Source of the DNA: Lachnospiraceae bacterium
GTDB lineage: Bacteria > Bacillota > Clostridia > Lachnospirales > Lachnospiraceae
Length of the DNA stretch: 64,000 nt
Direction: 5' to 3'
NCBI GenBank assembly: GCA_017411305.1
Contig: JAFQQI010000066.1
Location: 62,001-126,000 of the forward strand
This document shows, in pieces, positions 7,799-16,864 of the stretch. A model generated the notes under the pieces. That model searched no databases. It was not told the origin of the DNA and was given only the letters and a program-made list of their open reading frames with translations. The position numbers and the translations under genes are program-made. Position 1 is the stretch's first letter; every line of letters starts with the position of its first letter.

Positions 7799-8971
7799 AT
7801 GAACCAAATCAGACTTGGAATTATCGGAATGGGAAATATGGGATCGGGCCATCTGCAAAATGTCTTAGATGGACTGTGTCCCTCTGTTACGGTTACTGCT
7901 GTATCAGACATTAACCCGGAAAAACTGGAACAGGTAAAAGCAAAAGATCTTTCCATCGCATTATTTACCGACACCTTGGAAATGTTGGACAGCGGGCTTA
8001 TTGATGCTGCACTGGTTGCGGTTCCGCACTATGACCATCCTACTTATGCCATAGAATGCTTTAAACGCAATATTCACGTATTAATTGAAAAGCCTGCAGG
8101 TGTCTATACCAGACAGGTCCGCATTATGAATGAAGAAGCCGAAAAAGCCAATGTGAAATTCGGTATTATGTTTAATCAGCGTACCAATCCTTTGTTTGCC
8201 AAAGCCCGCGAAATTGTACAAAGCGGCGCACTGGGTTCTCCAAAGCGTCTGGTATGGATTATTACCAACTGGTATCGTACCCAGGCTTATTATGATTCCG
8301 GAAGCTGGCGTGCGTCCTGGACCGGAGAAGGCGGTGGTGTATTGCTGAATCAGGCTCCCCACAACCTTGACTTATGGCAATGGATCTTCGGTATGCCCAA
8401 AAAAATACGTGCATTTTGCAGCTTCGGAAAATACCATAACATCGATGTAGAAGATGATGTTACTATTTACGGAGAATATGAAAACGGTGCAACTGCCGTA
8501 TTTATTACTACTACCGGTGAAACTCCCGGCACTAACCGTTTGGAAATTACAGGCGATTTAGGAAAGCTGGTGCTGGAAGAAGAAAAGCTGAAATGGTGGA
8601 AGCTTGCTGCTCCGGAACGGGAATTTTGTTTTACTGTCTCAGAGGGTTTTTATGTTCCGGAAACTACTTATGAAGAATTCACACAGGAAGCTCCCGCAGG
8701 GCATCCCATTATCCTTGAAAATTTTGCAAAATCTATTCTGGAGGATGCTCCCATGATTGCTCCCGGAATAGAGGGTATCAACTCTCTGGCTCTTTCCAAT
8801 GCTGCCTATATCTCTTCCTGGACCAATGATTTTGTAGAACTTCCAACCGACGAAGCCTTGTTCGAGGATCACCTGCTTCGCTTATGCCGGGAAGAAAAAT
8901 TAAAACAAAAAAATCTGAAGGCTTCCGATATCCACGAAGACCTTCAGAATCGTTGGAAAGTAAGGTGGTAA
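7799..8971 (+). CDS. Gfo/Idh/MocA-family NAD(P)-dependent oxidoreductase
   Basis: 390 residues. The Rossmann motif GIIGMGNMGSGHL is at the N-terminus. EKPAGVYTRQ (near residue 97) is the family's EKP signature. WTGEGGGVLLNQAPHNLDLWQW (key residues G-G-G-V-L and H-N-L-D) is the substrate-site stretch with the catalytic-type histidine. It probably oxidises or reduces a sugar or cyclitol hydroxyl, partnered with the isomerase upstream. AAAGGAG precedes the ATG by 7-8 nt. It ends in a long hairpin shared with the convergent gene. Confidence 0.9.
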   Translation: MNQIRLGIIGMGNMGSGHLQNVLDGLCPSVTVTAVSDINPEKLEQVKAKDLSIALFTDTLEMLDSGLIDAALVAVPHYDHPTYAIECFKRNIHVLIEKPAGVYTRQVRIMNEEAEKANVKFGIMFNQRTNPLFAKAREIVQSGALGSPKRLVWIITNWYRTQAYYDSGSWRASWTGEGGGVLLNQAPHNLDLWQWIFGMPKKIRAFCSFGKYHNIDVEDDVTIYGEYENGATAVFITTTGETPGTNRLEITGDLGKLVLEEEKLKWWKLAAPEREFCFTVSEGFYVPETTYEEFTQEAPAGHPIILENFAKSILEDAPMIAPGIEGINSLALSNAAYISSWTNDFVELPTDEALFEDHLLRLCREEKLKQKNLKASDIHEDLQNRWKVRW

Positions 8972-8987
8972 CATACCACCTTACTTT
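8957..8987. terminator. Long hairpin between convergent genes (bidirectional terminator)
   Basis: A perfect 14-bp stem (8957-8970 with 8974-8987) has a 3-nt loop. It covers the end of the oxidoreductase gene and lies 12 bp from the end of the convergent gene. The T-tract is weak on both sides. Confidence 0.65.
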
Positions 8988-8998
8988 ATTATATCCTA

Positions 8999-10537
8999 TT
9001 AAATTCTGGGTAAATTAGGTGTTGCCGCAGGTCCCCTCTTTTCCCACTTCACCGGAACAGTACTACCGCTTTGGGTAAGCAGAACAAACGGAACCTCCAT
9101 TGCTTTATTGTTACGACTGTCTTCATAAACAAATTCCGCAACGAAACGATAGGAGGGTTTCAAAGGTCCTTCTATCGTAATTTCATACTCAATTTCCTTG
9201 ATGCCGTCACCCATATGTGCCATGGTCAGGAACACAGCCTGTTCATTCTGTGGCGTTATCTGACAGCCTTCACGGGCATATAAATATACATTTACTCTGT
9301 CAGAAGTAATCGCCTTGGAAGTATTGGACAAAATAAACTTAATCTTCTTAGGCTCACCGCTAACAATCACAGGGTCACCGCAATAATCCAACCGAACATT
9401 CAGATAAGGGAAGTTGTAACGGACTACCTTCATTTCGTCATAAATGTTTTTGAAATAGGGCTTCGCATAAAAGTCCTGACCGTCCCATTCCGTAAGTTCA
9501 TTTTCTACAAATGCCTGCTCATGCAAAACACTCACGCGGTCAGTCAGCTCTTCCACTGTCTTAGGAATCTTACCGTACATCAGAAAAGGATTAATGCTGA
9601 CGGTCACAATTTTATTTCCGATAGGAGCAACCCATTTTTCGTCAAAGATACTTCTTCCGTACATAATACCGTAAAGTGCTGCAATAGTACCTGCCGTACA
9701 GTCGGTATCTTCTCCGTAATTTACGGCTGTGCACATTGCTTTTTCAAAATTGCCTTCCCCATACAAAAGACCATAAATAATAATCATGATATTGGAGGGA
9801 ACATCCCAGCCCATCTTGCCTTCGTTATAACCCTTCGCTTCATCCTCGTCGGAAATGGCATGCCATTCCAAATGACCGATATAATTCTTCATGATATATT
9901 CACGGCTTTCTTCCATGGTCATACCGTTATCATAGGTGGTAATAGCATCCCTGATTACCTTACTTACTGCACAATCCTCAGGAATATAGCTTAAACCGAT
10001 ATCAATCAGCTTACGGATATCCTTTTCATAAAAGGCCGCACTTTCCATAGCCGCCACAAAGACCTCCGCATAAACACCTTCTCCGTCACCGTGATCCACC
10101 AGAGCATCTTCAAACGCATATTTAGCTGCCAATTCCGGATAACCTGGATACAGACATGCCCAAATATCAGAACGGATATAAGAACCACAACTGTCCTTAA
10201 AACAGTTGTTAAAGCTTCCGCTTACCGGAGGTTGCAGCCCTGCCCGCAAATTGGTCTGGGCCGTTCCGTACTCTGCATGGGTAAAAATCATATATTCATT
10301 AAAATATTCGCCCAGAATCTTGGCGTCTACATCAAGGCCTCTCTCTTCCAATGCCAAAAGCCACAAAATCTGAATGTCCAAATCGTCATTGGGAAGAGGT
10401 TCGCCCGTAATATCATGGGTATAGTAGGTAACATCATTTTTCTTACGCTCCCATTCCATCGGCATACCCAGTGTTCCGCCTATGTTTTTGCCAAGCCAAC
10501 AGCCAAGCACTCTGTCACGGTATTCACTCTTGTTCAT
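8999..10537 (-). CDS. ADP-ribosylglycohydrolase-family protein with C-terminal extension
   Basis: 512 residues. The N-terminal 330 residues match the ADP-ribosylglycohydrolase (ARH/DraG) fold: RVLGCWLGKNIGGTLGMPMEW at the start, an NDDLDIQ metal-site stretch, and YGEDTDCTAGTIAALYG carrying the second metal ligands. The remaining 180 residues are beta-rich (SGEPKKIKFILSNTSKAI) and look like an accessory domain not found in minimal DraG. Family members remove ADP-ribose from proteins or nucleic acids, but many ARH-like proteins in sugar loci have unknown substrates. AAGGAG precedes the ATG. It converges on the isomerase/oxidoreductase operon. Confidence 0.82.
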   Translation of the reverse strand: MNKSEYRDRVLGCWLGKNIGGTLGMPMEWERKKNDVTYYTHDITGEPLPNDDLDIQILWLLALEERGLDVDAKILGEYFNEYMIFTHAEYGTAQTNLRAGLQPPVSGSFNNCFKDSCGSYIRSDIWACLYPGYPELAAKYAFEDALVDHGDGEGVYAEVFVAAMESAAFYEKDIRKLIDIGLSYIPEDCAVSKVIRDAITTYDNGMTMEESREYIMKNYIGHLEWHAISDEDEAKGYNEGKMGWDVPSNIMIIIYGLLYGEGNFEKAMCTAVNYGEDTDCTAGTIAALYGIMYGRSIFDEKWVAPIGNKIVTVSINPFLMYGKIPKTVEELTDRVSVLHEQAFVENELTEWDGQDFYAKPYFKNIYDEMKVVRYNFPYLNVRLDYCGDPVIVSGEPKKIKFILSNTSKAITSDRVNVYLYAREGCQITPQNEQAVFLTMAHMGDGIKEIEYEITIEGPLKPSYRFVAEFVYEDSRNNKAMEVPFVLLTQSGSTVPVKWEKRGPAATPNLPRI

Positions 10538-10558
10538 TCAAAATCTCCTTCCTCAAAA

Positions 10559-10587
10559 AAGGCGCAAAGCATTATCCTCTGCACCTT
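10559..10587 (-). terminator. Probable terminator after the GGDEF gene
   Basis: Minus-strand arms AAGGTGCA (10587-10580) and TGCGCCTT (10566-10559) pair with one G-U, followed by a T-run. It lies just upstream of the ARH-like gene's ribosome site, so that gene may be partly read through from upstream. Confidence 0.6.
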
Positions 10588-10608
10588 ATTTTTAGCTCTT
10601 TTTGCCTT

Positions 10609-11703
10609 TTAAAATATAATAGTATCTCTACCCTTTTCCTTGCCAATGTAGAGCTTCTCATCTGCTTCTTTTAAAGTAGAACCCAAACCATTGAAGAAAT
10701 CATATTCCGCCAAGCCGAAGGTCATCGTCACATGAATGGATAAATCGTCCTTCTGCATGGCAGTTTCCTTGATTCTGCGTCTGATTTGTTCAATAACCAC
10801 ATAAGCCTCATCACCATTGCATTCCGGAAACAAAAGAAGAAATTCTTCTCCTCCCCATCTTGCCGCCAGGTTTTTTCCCTGCATTTCTTCCCTAAAAATT
10901 TCTGCAATTTTTTTCAATACCAAATCACCAAAATCGTGTCCGTAATTGTCATTTACCTTCTTAAAAAAATCAATATCACAAATACAAACACAAAAACCTT
11001 TATCATTACTCATCTTTTCTACCATGGCATTCATATAATCCATAGCTTTTCTGCGGTTGAAAAGTCCCGTCAGGGTATCGGTATTTGCCTGCTGCTGCAA
11101 CTGGCTGTTGTACTCTATCAGCTTACCTTCCAACTCCTGGCTATCCTTGCTAAAAACAAAAGATATCACGGAAATACACCAAAAAATGGTAATGGTATTC
11201 AGCACCTGTAAAATCGACTCCTCCAACCCGCTGAGCTTCCATACCGGTACTTTATCCTGATATAAATAAAAAAGAGTTATTCTTAGAGCACAAATCGTAA
11301 CCGCAAATACTATTTTGTGGACATATTTTTTGTAGCCGGAAAAAAAATACAAAATCAAAAGCACCATTAAAAAATGCTGAACACCGATATTCCAACCAAA
11401 GCTATGTACTATAGCCACTACCCATATAATGGTACTGAAGCAAAAGCTCCATAAAGTAACCGAGGTTTTGTAACTGTACGACATTGCAAAAAGTGCAATA
11501 AACAGAAGTAAAAAACTTCCGTAAAATAATAAAACCTTAGGATTCTCAAATACCACATTACATACTATCATATTGGCTGTAAAATAAAGTATGTAAGAAA
11601 TAATCATAATACGGATGATTACAATTATTTTCTTCGATTCATTACGACCACTGGTATCCATACCAATAAAATCTACGAAATTTTTTAATAAATCCTTTCC
11701 CAC
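10609..11703 (-). CDS. Membrane-bound diguanylate cyclase (GGDEF)
   Basis: 364 residues from a GTG at 11703, chosen because GGAGG lies 6 nt upstream; the longer frame to 11772 lacks a ribosome site. About 180 residues of hydrophobic segments (six or so membrane spans, e.g. VLLFYGSFLLLFIALFAMS) are followed by a GGDEF domain with DTLTGLFNRR and the active-site loop RWGGEEF. No RxxD inhibitory I-site is seen five residues before GGEEF, so product inhibition may be absent. It would make cyclic di-GMP from GTP at the membrane. It is the last gene on the strand of the arabinose/chemotaxis block, separated from the binding-protein gene by a terminator hairpin. Confidence 0.9.
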   Translation of the reverse strand: MGKDLLKNFVDFIGMDTSGRNESKKIIVIIRIMIISYILYFTANMIVCNVVFENPKVLLFYGSFLLLFIALFAMSYSYKTSVTLWSFCFSTIIWVVAIVHSFGWNIGVQHFLMVLLILYFFSGYKKYVHKIVFAVTICALRITLFYLYQDKVPVWKLSGLEESILQVLNTITIFWCISVISFVFSKDSQELEGKLIEYNSQLQQQANTDTLTGLFNRRKAMDYMNAMVEKMSNDKGFCVCICDIDFFKKVNDNYGHDFGDLVLKKIAEIFREEMQGKNLAARWGGEEFLLLFPECNGDEAYVVIEQIRRRIKETAMQKDDLSIHVTMTFGLAEYDFFNGLGSTLKEADEKLYIGKEKGRDTIIF

Positions 11704-11769
11704 AGAATTCCTCCACAAACATATAATAATATATTTTACACCACTTGCCCGCAATATGTAAACGTAAAA

Positions 11770-11799
11770 CAAAAAAAGGTACAGAAAAGCTTCTGTACC
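11770..11799 (-). terminator. Terminator after the second binding-protein gene
   Basis: GGTACAGAA (11799-11791) pairs with TTCTGTACC (11786-11778) and is followed by seven T on the minus strand. Confidence 0.9.
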
Positions 11800-11819
11800 C
11801 TCATAAGTCTTATGTTATT

Positions 11820-12881
11820 CTACTTGGCATCCTCAGGTTGCAAAATCGTTACCGGATAAACAGTGTCTCCAATGGTTAAGTCTTTTACTGTTTCGTTAGC
11901 ACTAAATATTTCCTCATCTACGTAAGCAAACTTATCCGGTGTTTTGCCTTCTTCCAAAGCTTCGATAATTGCCTGAACTCTGGGACCATGTAAAGGATTA
12001 CACTCTGCAATACAGGTAATCTTTCCTTCTAAAACATAATTAATAGCACTTTCGTTCACACCATCAAAAGAAATAATCATGATCTCCCCGCCGGTAATGT
12101 CAGAGCCTACCGTCTTTCCGGCCGCTTCTATGGCTTCAATGGCGCCTAATGCCTCATTATCATTTTCACAATATACTACGTTAATATTATCATACTGCTT
12201 TAAGAAGGATTCCATGACTTCCCTTCCCTTAGCCTGTGTATAATCACCGCTCACCTCTGCTAACAGATTCCATCCGTTTGCTTTCACAGCATCTGCAAGT
12301 CCTTTGGTCCGTCCGATTTGTGAAGATGCACCGATGGTTCCCTGTATATTTACAATATGTATTTCTTCCGATGCAATCTTTTCTTTCAAAGTATATTGAT
12401 ATAACCACTCTGCTGCTTTTTTACCTTCCAGCTCAAAATCAGAACCCACCCAACAGGTAAAGAGACTGTCATCCGATACGTCTACCATACGGTCTACAAT
12501 AATTACGGGAATTCCCGCATCCTTAGCCTCTTGAAGCACAGTATCCCAACCGGTTTCCGTTACAGGTGCCAGTACAATATAATCTACTTCCTGCTGAATA
12601 AAGGTCCGGATTGCCATAATCTGATTTGCCTGCTTTTGTTGACCGTCTTCAAAAATCAACTCATATCCGTTTTCAGAGGTGAAGGTTTCCTTCATGGACT
12701 TGGAATTAGCACTTCGCCAGTCAGATTCTGCACCAAGCTGCGAAAAACCCACTACAATCTTTTCTGCTGCAGCAATTGTCTGAACAGCTTCCTGCTCTTT
12801 TTCTGCTTTATTGCTTCTGCCACAGCCTGCTGCCAATACGCAAATTGCCAATATCATAATGACCGCTATAGATTTTTTCAC
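11820..12881 (-). CDS. YtfQ-like sugar-binding lipoprotein (second copy)
   Basis: 353 residues from a GTG at 12881 with GAGGAGG 8 nt upstream. A lipoprotein signal peptide with lipobox LAAGC is followed by a periplasmic-binding-protein type 1 fold. Motifs strongly match YtfQ-type galactofuranose/pentose binders: GFSQLGAESDWR, EDGQQKQANQI, APVTETGW and IVDRMVDV. It is closer to YtfQ than the binding protein beside the ATPase gene is. No transport genes follow it; it sits just after the chemoreceptor gene, so it may feed the importer with an alternative ligand or present ligand to the receptor (inference). Confidence 0.9.
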   Translation of the reverse strand: MKKSIAVIMILAICVLAAGCGRSNKAEKEQEAVQTIAAAEKIVVGFSQLGAESDWRSANSKSMKETFTSENGYELIFEDGQQKQANQIMAIRTFIQQEVDYIVLAPVTETGWDTVLQEAKDAGIPVIIVDRMVDVSDDSLFTCWVGSDFELEGKKAAEWLYQYTLKEKIASEEIHIVNIQGTIGASSQIGRTKGLADAVKANGWNLLAEVSGDYTQAKGREVMESFLKQYDNINVVYCENDNEALGAIEAIEAAGKTVGSDITGGEIMIISFDGVNESAINYVLEGKITCIAECNPLHGPRVQAIIEALEEGKTPDKFAYVDEEIFSANETVKDLTIGDTVYPVTILQPEDAK

Positions 12882-12944
12882 TGCCTGTTCCTCCTCTTTC
12901 AATAGATAATCTTACATTTCTTATACTATCTCTGCGCCCGGTTG

Positions 12945-14657
12945 TCAATCTCGAAAGTAAGTTACGGCTTCTTCCAGGTTCTTTGCCATTTCATTCATCT
13001 TTCCGCAATGATTGTTTACCATCTGGAATTCACCGATAATATCTCCGATATTGGCACTTACCTGCTCACTGCTTGCTGCATTTTGTTGGCTGATAGCACC
13101 CAGACTTTGTACGTTTTCAATGACCTTTTCTTTATAATTTGTCAGGTAATCGGTTTTTTCTGCAATAGATTCGATTTCTGCTACAGACTGATTTATTTCC
13201 TGACTAAGTGCTTCATATTTCTGCTGTGTTTGAGTCATATTTTTTTGCTCAAGAGCGATTAACTCATGTACTCCCTTCGCCAGCTGTACAGACCTACCGG
13301 ATTTTTCCACAATAGTTCCCGCTATATTCTTAATCATTTCTGCGCCTTCCGCACTTTGTTCGGAAAGGCGTCTGATTTCTTCTGCAACTACAGCAAAGCC
13401 CCGGCCGGCTTCTCCTGCCCTTGCTGCTTCAATAGAAGCATTCAGACTGAGAAGATTTGTTTGCTGGGAAATATTTAAAATAAGCTCTACTGCCCGGTCA
13501 ATTTCACCGATAGAATCATTGGTCTGCGTAATCTGTTCTGTAATACTGTTTACGGCTTCCACAGACTTTCTGCTGTTTTCCATAATGGTATCCATACTGA
13601 TTTTGGCTTCATCATTGGTCTGTAAAATTACTTTAGTGCTATTATTAAGCTGATCAACATTTCCGGAAATATCATTTACAAAATTCCCGATTTCCATCAT
13701 TTGGGTATTGATATCCTGTACATTTTCTGCCATGGCAATTCCCGAGCCTGCAAGCTCCTCCATGGTAGTTGTAATTGCTTTCGCTTTTCCTGCACTGCTT
13801 TCGCTTAACTGCGTTACTTTAGATACATCTACCACCAACTCACCGGAAACTGCTTTGACCTTTCCAATGGTTTCTGATAGATTTTCCTGCATCAGCTTAG
13901 TCTCTTCCAGTAATACATTCATTTCCCTGACAGCACTTTTACTTTCTTTTTGCTTACTTAAGTCACCGCTTGCAAGCGCATTTACATTTTTACCTACATT
14001 TTTCAAAGATTTTGACAATCCCTTGCTAAACAAAAAAGTAATGACTGCAAAAATAACAACCAGTAAGGCAGCAGCACTGATAAACAAAGTTACAATATCG
14101 CCTATTGCTCCCGTAACATACTCCTGTTTTTGTCCTGCAAATGCAATACCCGTAATTTCCCCGTTTACTTCTATAGGCATACAATAGGTATAATAGGCTG
14201 CGCCTTCTATTATTACATTTTCTTCATAATAGCCGCCCTTTAACTGCTCACGCTCTGCCAAGACATCCTTTTTAAAAGTAATTTCTCGGATACGATAGTC
14301 ATTCTCATTTTTAATGGAAGTAGTACAGGGTGCCCCTTCCAAAATAATAGCCATCTCAATGTTCTGTTCTTTCAAGCTATCCAGATAATCATAATAATCC
14401 GTCACATTAATAGCATTAATTTCATTTTCTTTGCAATGATTTGCCAGGTTATTTGCAACTACGAAAAGAGTGTCTTTTGCAGCCTGCTCCAAATTGCCTT
14501 TGGTAACATACAAGGAAACGCTGCTGAGAATTATGATTGATATAATAAGCGGCAGCAAACAAAGTATAATCAGGAGAGAGAATAAACTAAGCCTTTTTGT
14601 CCCCTTGCTGTTTATGCTTTTTTTGTTCTGTTTATTCTTTTCTTTCTTTATATTCAT
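12945..14657 (-). CDS. Methyl-accepting chemotaxis protein
   Basis: 570 residues from the ATG at 14657 (GGAGG 6 nt upstream). A first membrane span near residues 22-48 is followed by an extracellular sensor of about 140 residues with Cache-like features ([20 protein letters not shown]), a second span near 190-215 and a HAMP linker. The signalling domain carries the conserved hairpin tip with [18 protein letters not shown] and [13 protein letters not shown]. It should pass ligand occupancy to CheA/CheW; those genes are not in the window. Its place after the sugar permeases suggests taxis toward the same sugar. No CheR-tethering pentapeptide is seen at the C-terminus (TYFRD). Confidence 0.92.
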   Translation of the reverse strand: MNIKKEKNKQNKKSINSKGTKRLSLFSLLIILCLLPLIISIIILSSVSLYVTKGNLEQAAKDTLFVVANNLANHCKENEINAINVTDYYDYLDSLKEQNIEMAIILEGAPCTTSIKNENDYRIREITFKKDVLAEREQLKGGYYEENVIIEGAAYYTYCMPIEVNGEITGIAFAGQKQEYVTGAIGDIVTLFISAAALLVVIFAVITFLFSKGLSKSLKNVGKNVNALASGDLSKQKESKSAVREMNVLLEETKLMQENLSETIGKVKAVSGELVVDVSKVTQLSESSAGKAKAITTTMEELAGSGIAMAENVQDINTQMMEIGNFVNDISGNVDQLNNSTKVILQTNDEAKISMDTIMENSRKSVEAVNSITEQITQTNDSIGEIDRAVELILNISQQTNLLSLNASIEAARAGEAGRGFAVVAEEIRRLSEQSAEGAEMIKNIAGTIVEKSGRSVQLAKGVHELIALEQKNMTQTQQKYEALSQEINQSVAEIESIAEKTDYLTNYKEKVIENVQSLGAISQQNAASSEQVSANIGDIIGEFQMVNNHCGKMNEMAKNLEEAVTYFRD

Positions 14658-14676
14658 GAGAATCCTCCAAATGTGC

Positions 14677-14715
14677 AAAAAGAGGTTGCTGCAATTTCGG
14701 TCAGCCACCTCTTTT
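14677..14715 (-). terminator. Hairpin between permease and chemoreceptor genes
   Basis: On the minus strand AAAAGAGGTGGCTG (14715-14702) pairs with the stretch at 14691-14678 with one mismatch, and Ts run into the lower stem. It probably attenuates transcription into the chemoreceptor gene. Confidence 0.55.
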
Positions 14716-14739
14716 AAGCTTTATGAGAACCGTTTTGGT

Positions 14740-15768
14740 CTATTTTTCCGTTTTCTGTTTACGGGCCATAACCACACTCTGTATCACTAAGAACAGACAC
14801 AGCATTGCTGCAATGGTTATTCCTGTCCACCATGCCTGATCAAGACCGGCAGATGAAACAATATTTTGGATAGTGCTCAAAGAAAGTACCCCGAAGAAGG
14901 TTCCGATAATGTTACCCACACCACCGGTCAGCATTGTACCGCCGATGATAGAGGATGCAATCGCATTCATTTCCATGCCGCTTGCATGAGAAGCAGAACC
15001 GGAACCTACATGCAGGAAGTAAACAAAACCACCGATACCTGCCAAAAGACCACAAATAAGATGAGAGAGGAATTTGGTTCTCTTGACATTGATACCGAGC
15101 ATCAGCGCACTTTGGCTATTGCCGCCCACAGCATAAAAGCTGCGACCAAGCTTTGTCCATCTAAGAACACAAAACAAAATAATTACTGTTAACAAAGCAA
15201 CAACTACACCGATTTCGATGTATGCGGGAACATAATTCCCCAGTTTGTTTACAGAACCGAATCCGGGAACTGTAATTCGCGTTTCTTTCAGCGCTACAAA
15301 ATTTTCATTTGCTACATTGAAAGGATTGGTATTAACAATTGTTGTCATACCACGGGCAAAGAACATACCTGCCAAAGTTACGATAAACGGCTGGATGTCC
15401 AAATAGGCTACCAGGAATCCCTGTACGATACCAAATGCAAGACCGATTGCCAATGCAATCAACATGGAAACAAACACATTACCGCCCTTATAATCCAAAT
15501 ACACGGCACAACACATGCTTACCAGCGCAGTTACACCGCCAACAGAAATATCAATTCCGCCTGTAATCATAACAAGGCTAAGTCCGCATGCAAGAATAAT
15601 CAGAGATGCGTTTGCATTTAAAATATTGAAAAAAGTCTGAGGCTTTAAAAAACCTTTTCCCTGAAATAATATTGCACCGATATACATTGCAAAGAAAACA
15701 ACTACCGTAATTAATAAAAGCAGATTGGTATCGGTAATATTTTTGAATTTATCTTTTATTCTATTCAT
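14740..15768 (-). CDS. yjfF: Sugar ABC transporter permease, YjfF-like
   Basis: 342 residues from the ATG at 15768 (GGAGG 9 nt upstream), starting one base after the preceding permease's stop. It is a hydrophobic carbohydrate-uptake-2 (RbsC/BPD-2) permease with GGIDISVGGVTAL and SIIGGTMLTGGVGN. Together with the neighbouring permease it would form a heterodimeric channel. Two-permease importers of this type are the E. coli YtfQRT-YjfF galactofuranose system and Firmicute relatives used for pentoses. The arabinose genes upstream point to L-arabinose or an arabinofuranoside (inference). Confidence 0.9.
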   Translation of the reverse strand: MNRIKDKFKNITDTNLLLLITVVVFFAMYIGAILFQGKGFLKPQTFFNILNANASLIILACGLSLVMITGGIDISVGGVTALVSMCCAVYLDYKGGNVFVSMLIALAIGLAFGIVQGFLVAYLDIQPFIVTLAGMFFARGMTTIVNTNPFNVANENFVALKETRITVPGFGSVNKLGNYVPAYIEIGVVVALLTVIILFCVLRWTKLGRSFYAVGGNSQSALMLGINVKRTKFLSHLICGLLAGIGGFVYFLHVGSGSASHASGMEMNAIASSIIGGTMLTGGVGNIIGTFFGVLSLSTIQNIVSSAGLDQAWWTGITIAAMLCLFLVIQSVVMARKQKTEK

Positions 15769-15769
15769 A

Positions 15770-16864
15770 TTAACCAACCTCCTTTACATGTATCATTGCT
15801 TTGATTTTCTTTCCCAAACCGGATAAAAACTCTCTTACTACAGGTGTACTTAATACTACAAGTACAATAACCACAACTGCTTTATACGCAGAAAGTGCAT
15901 CTGACTGTACGTTGAATTTGTATAAAGTAGTGGTAAGGAACTGAATTACATATGCTCCGAGAATTGATGCCGTCATATTAAATTTACCGCCGCTTAATGC
16001 ATTTCCTCCAAGAGCAACTGCTAAGATGGCATCCATTTCAATGTCCTTGGCAATAACAGAGTAGTTAATGGAAGAAAGACGGCTTACCTTAATTAATCCT
16101 GCCACTGCTACACACAAGCCTAAAATAACGAATGTAATAAACTTAATAAATGCAGGGTTTAAACCGTTTAATCTGGAGGAGCTCTCATTGATACCTACAG
16201 ATTGCGTATATAATCCTAACGTAGTAAACTTAAGCACAAGCGCAATAATTACCATACATGCTACAGCAATAAAGAAAGGCGTAGGAACCGGAATTCCCGG
16301 AATGAATCCGCCGAAATAGCTAAAGGTAGGGTCACTGATAATCGGAAGCTCATTATTGTTAATCCATGCCGCGATGGAACGACCTGCCGTGAATAAAATC
16401 AGCGTTGCCACCATTGGCTGAATTTTGAAATATGCAACCAGAGCACCGTTAAATGCTCCAAATAGCATCGCTACAACACAGCTTATAAGAAATGCTACAA
16501 TTATCGGTGCCTGTAAGGTTTCCGGTCTGGAATCGGTTCCGCAAAGTACGCGAAGTACTACGCTGCCGGCAATGGCAATGCCGGCGCCTACACTGATATC
16601 CTGGCCACCCGTAGCAGCAGTTACCAATGTCATACCAATCGCCAAAATAGCAAGTTCTGAACCGTAATCCAAAATGGTCATCAGATAGCCGGATAATACA
16701 GGATCGCCTACACTGTTATAACCTAATGTAATCTTAAAGAAGGAAGGATCGGTAATCAAATTGAATACCGCCAGTACTAATAGCGCTGCGATAGGGATAA
16801 ATATCTGCTTTCTGAATAATTTCATGACAGATTCAGATAAACTTTTCATTTCTTTATTCTGCAT
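15770..16864 (-). CDS. ytfT: Sugar ABC transporter permease, YtfT-like
   Basis: 364 residues from the ATG at 16864, overlapping the ATPase gene by 11 nt; the last codons of that gene contain its GGAGG site. An RbsC-type permease with ATGGQDISVGAGIAIAG, the EAA-like region IALGGNALSGGKFN and about eight to ten membrane spans. It pairs with the YjfF-like permease. Confidence 0.9.
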   Translation of the reverse strand: MQNKEMKSLSESVMKLFRKQIFIPIAALLVLAVFNLITDPSFFKITLGYNSVGDPVLSGYLMTILDYGSELAILAIGMTLVTAATGGQDISVGAGIAIAGSVVLRVLCGTDSRPETLQAPIIVAFLISCVVAMLFGAFNGALVAYFKIQPMVATLILFTAGRSIAAWINNNELPIISDPTFSYFGGFIPGIPVPTPFFIAVACMVIIALVLKFTTLGLYTQSVGINESSSRLNGLNPAFIKFITFVILGLCVAVAGLIKVSRLSSINYSVIAKDIEMDAILAVALGGNALSGGKFNMTASILGAYVIQFLTTTLYKFNVQSDALSAYKAVVVIVLVVLSTPVVREFLSGLGKKIKAMIHVKEVG

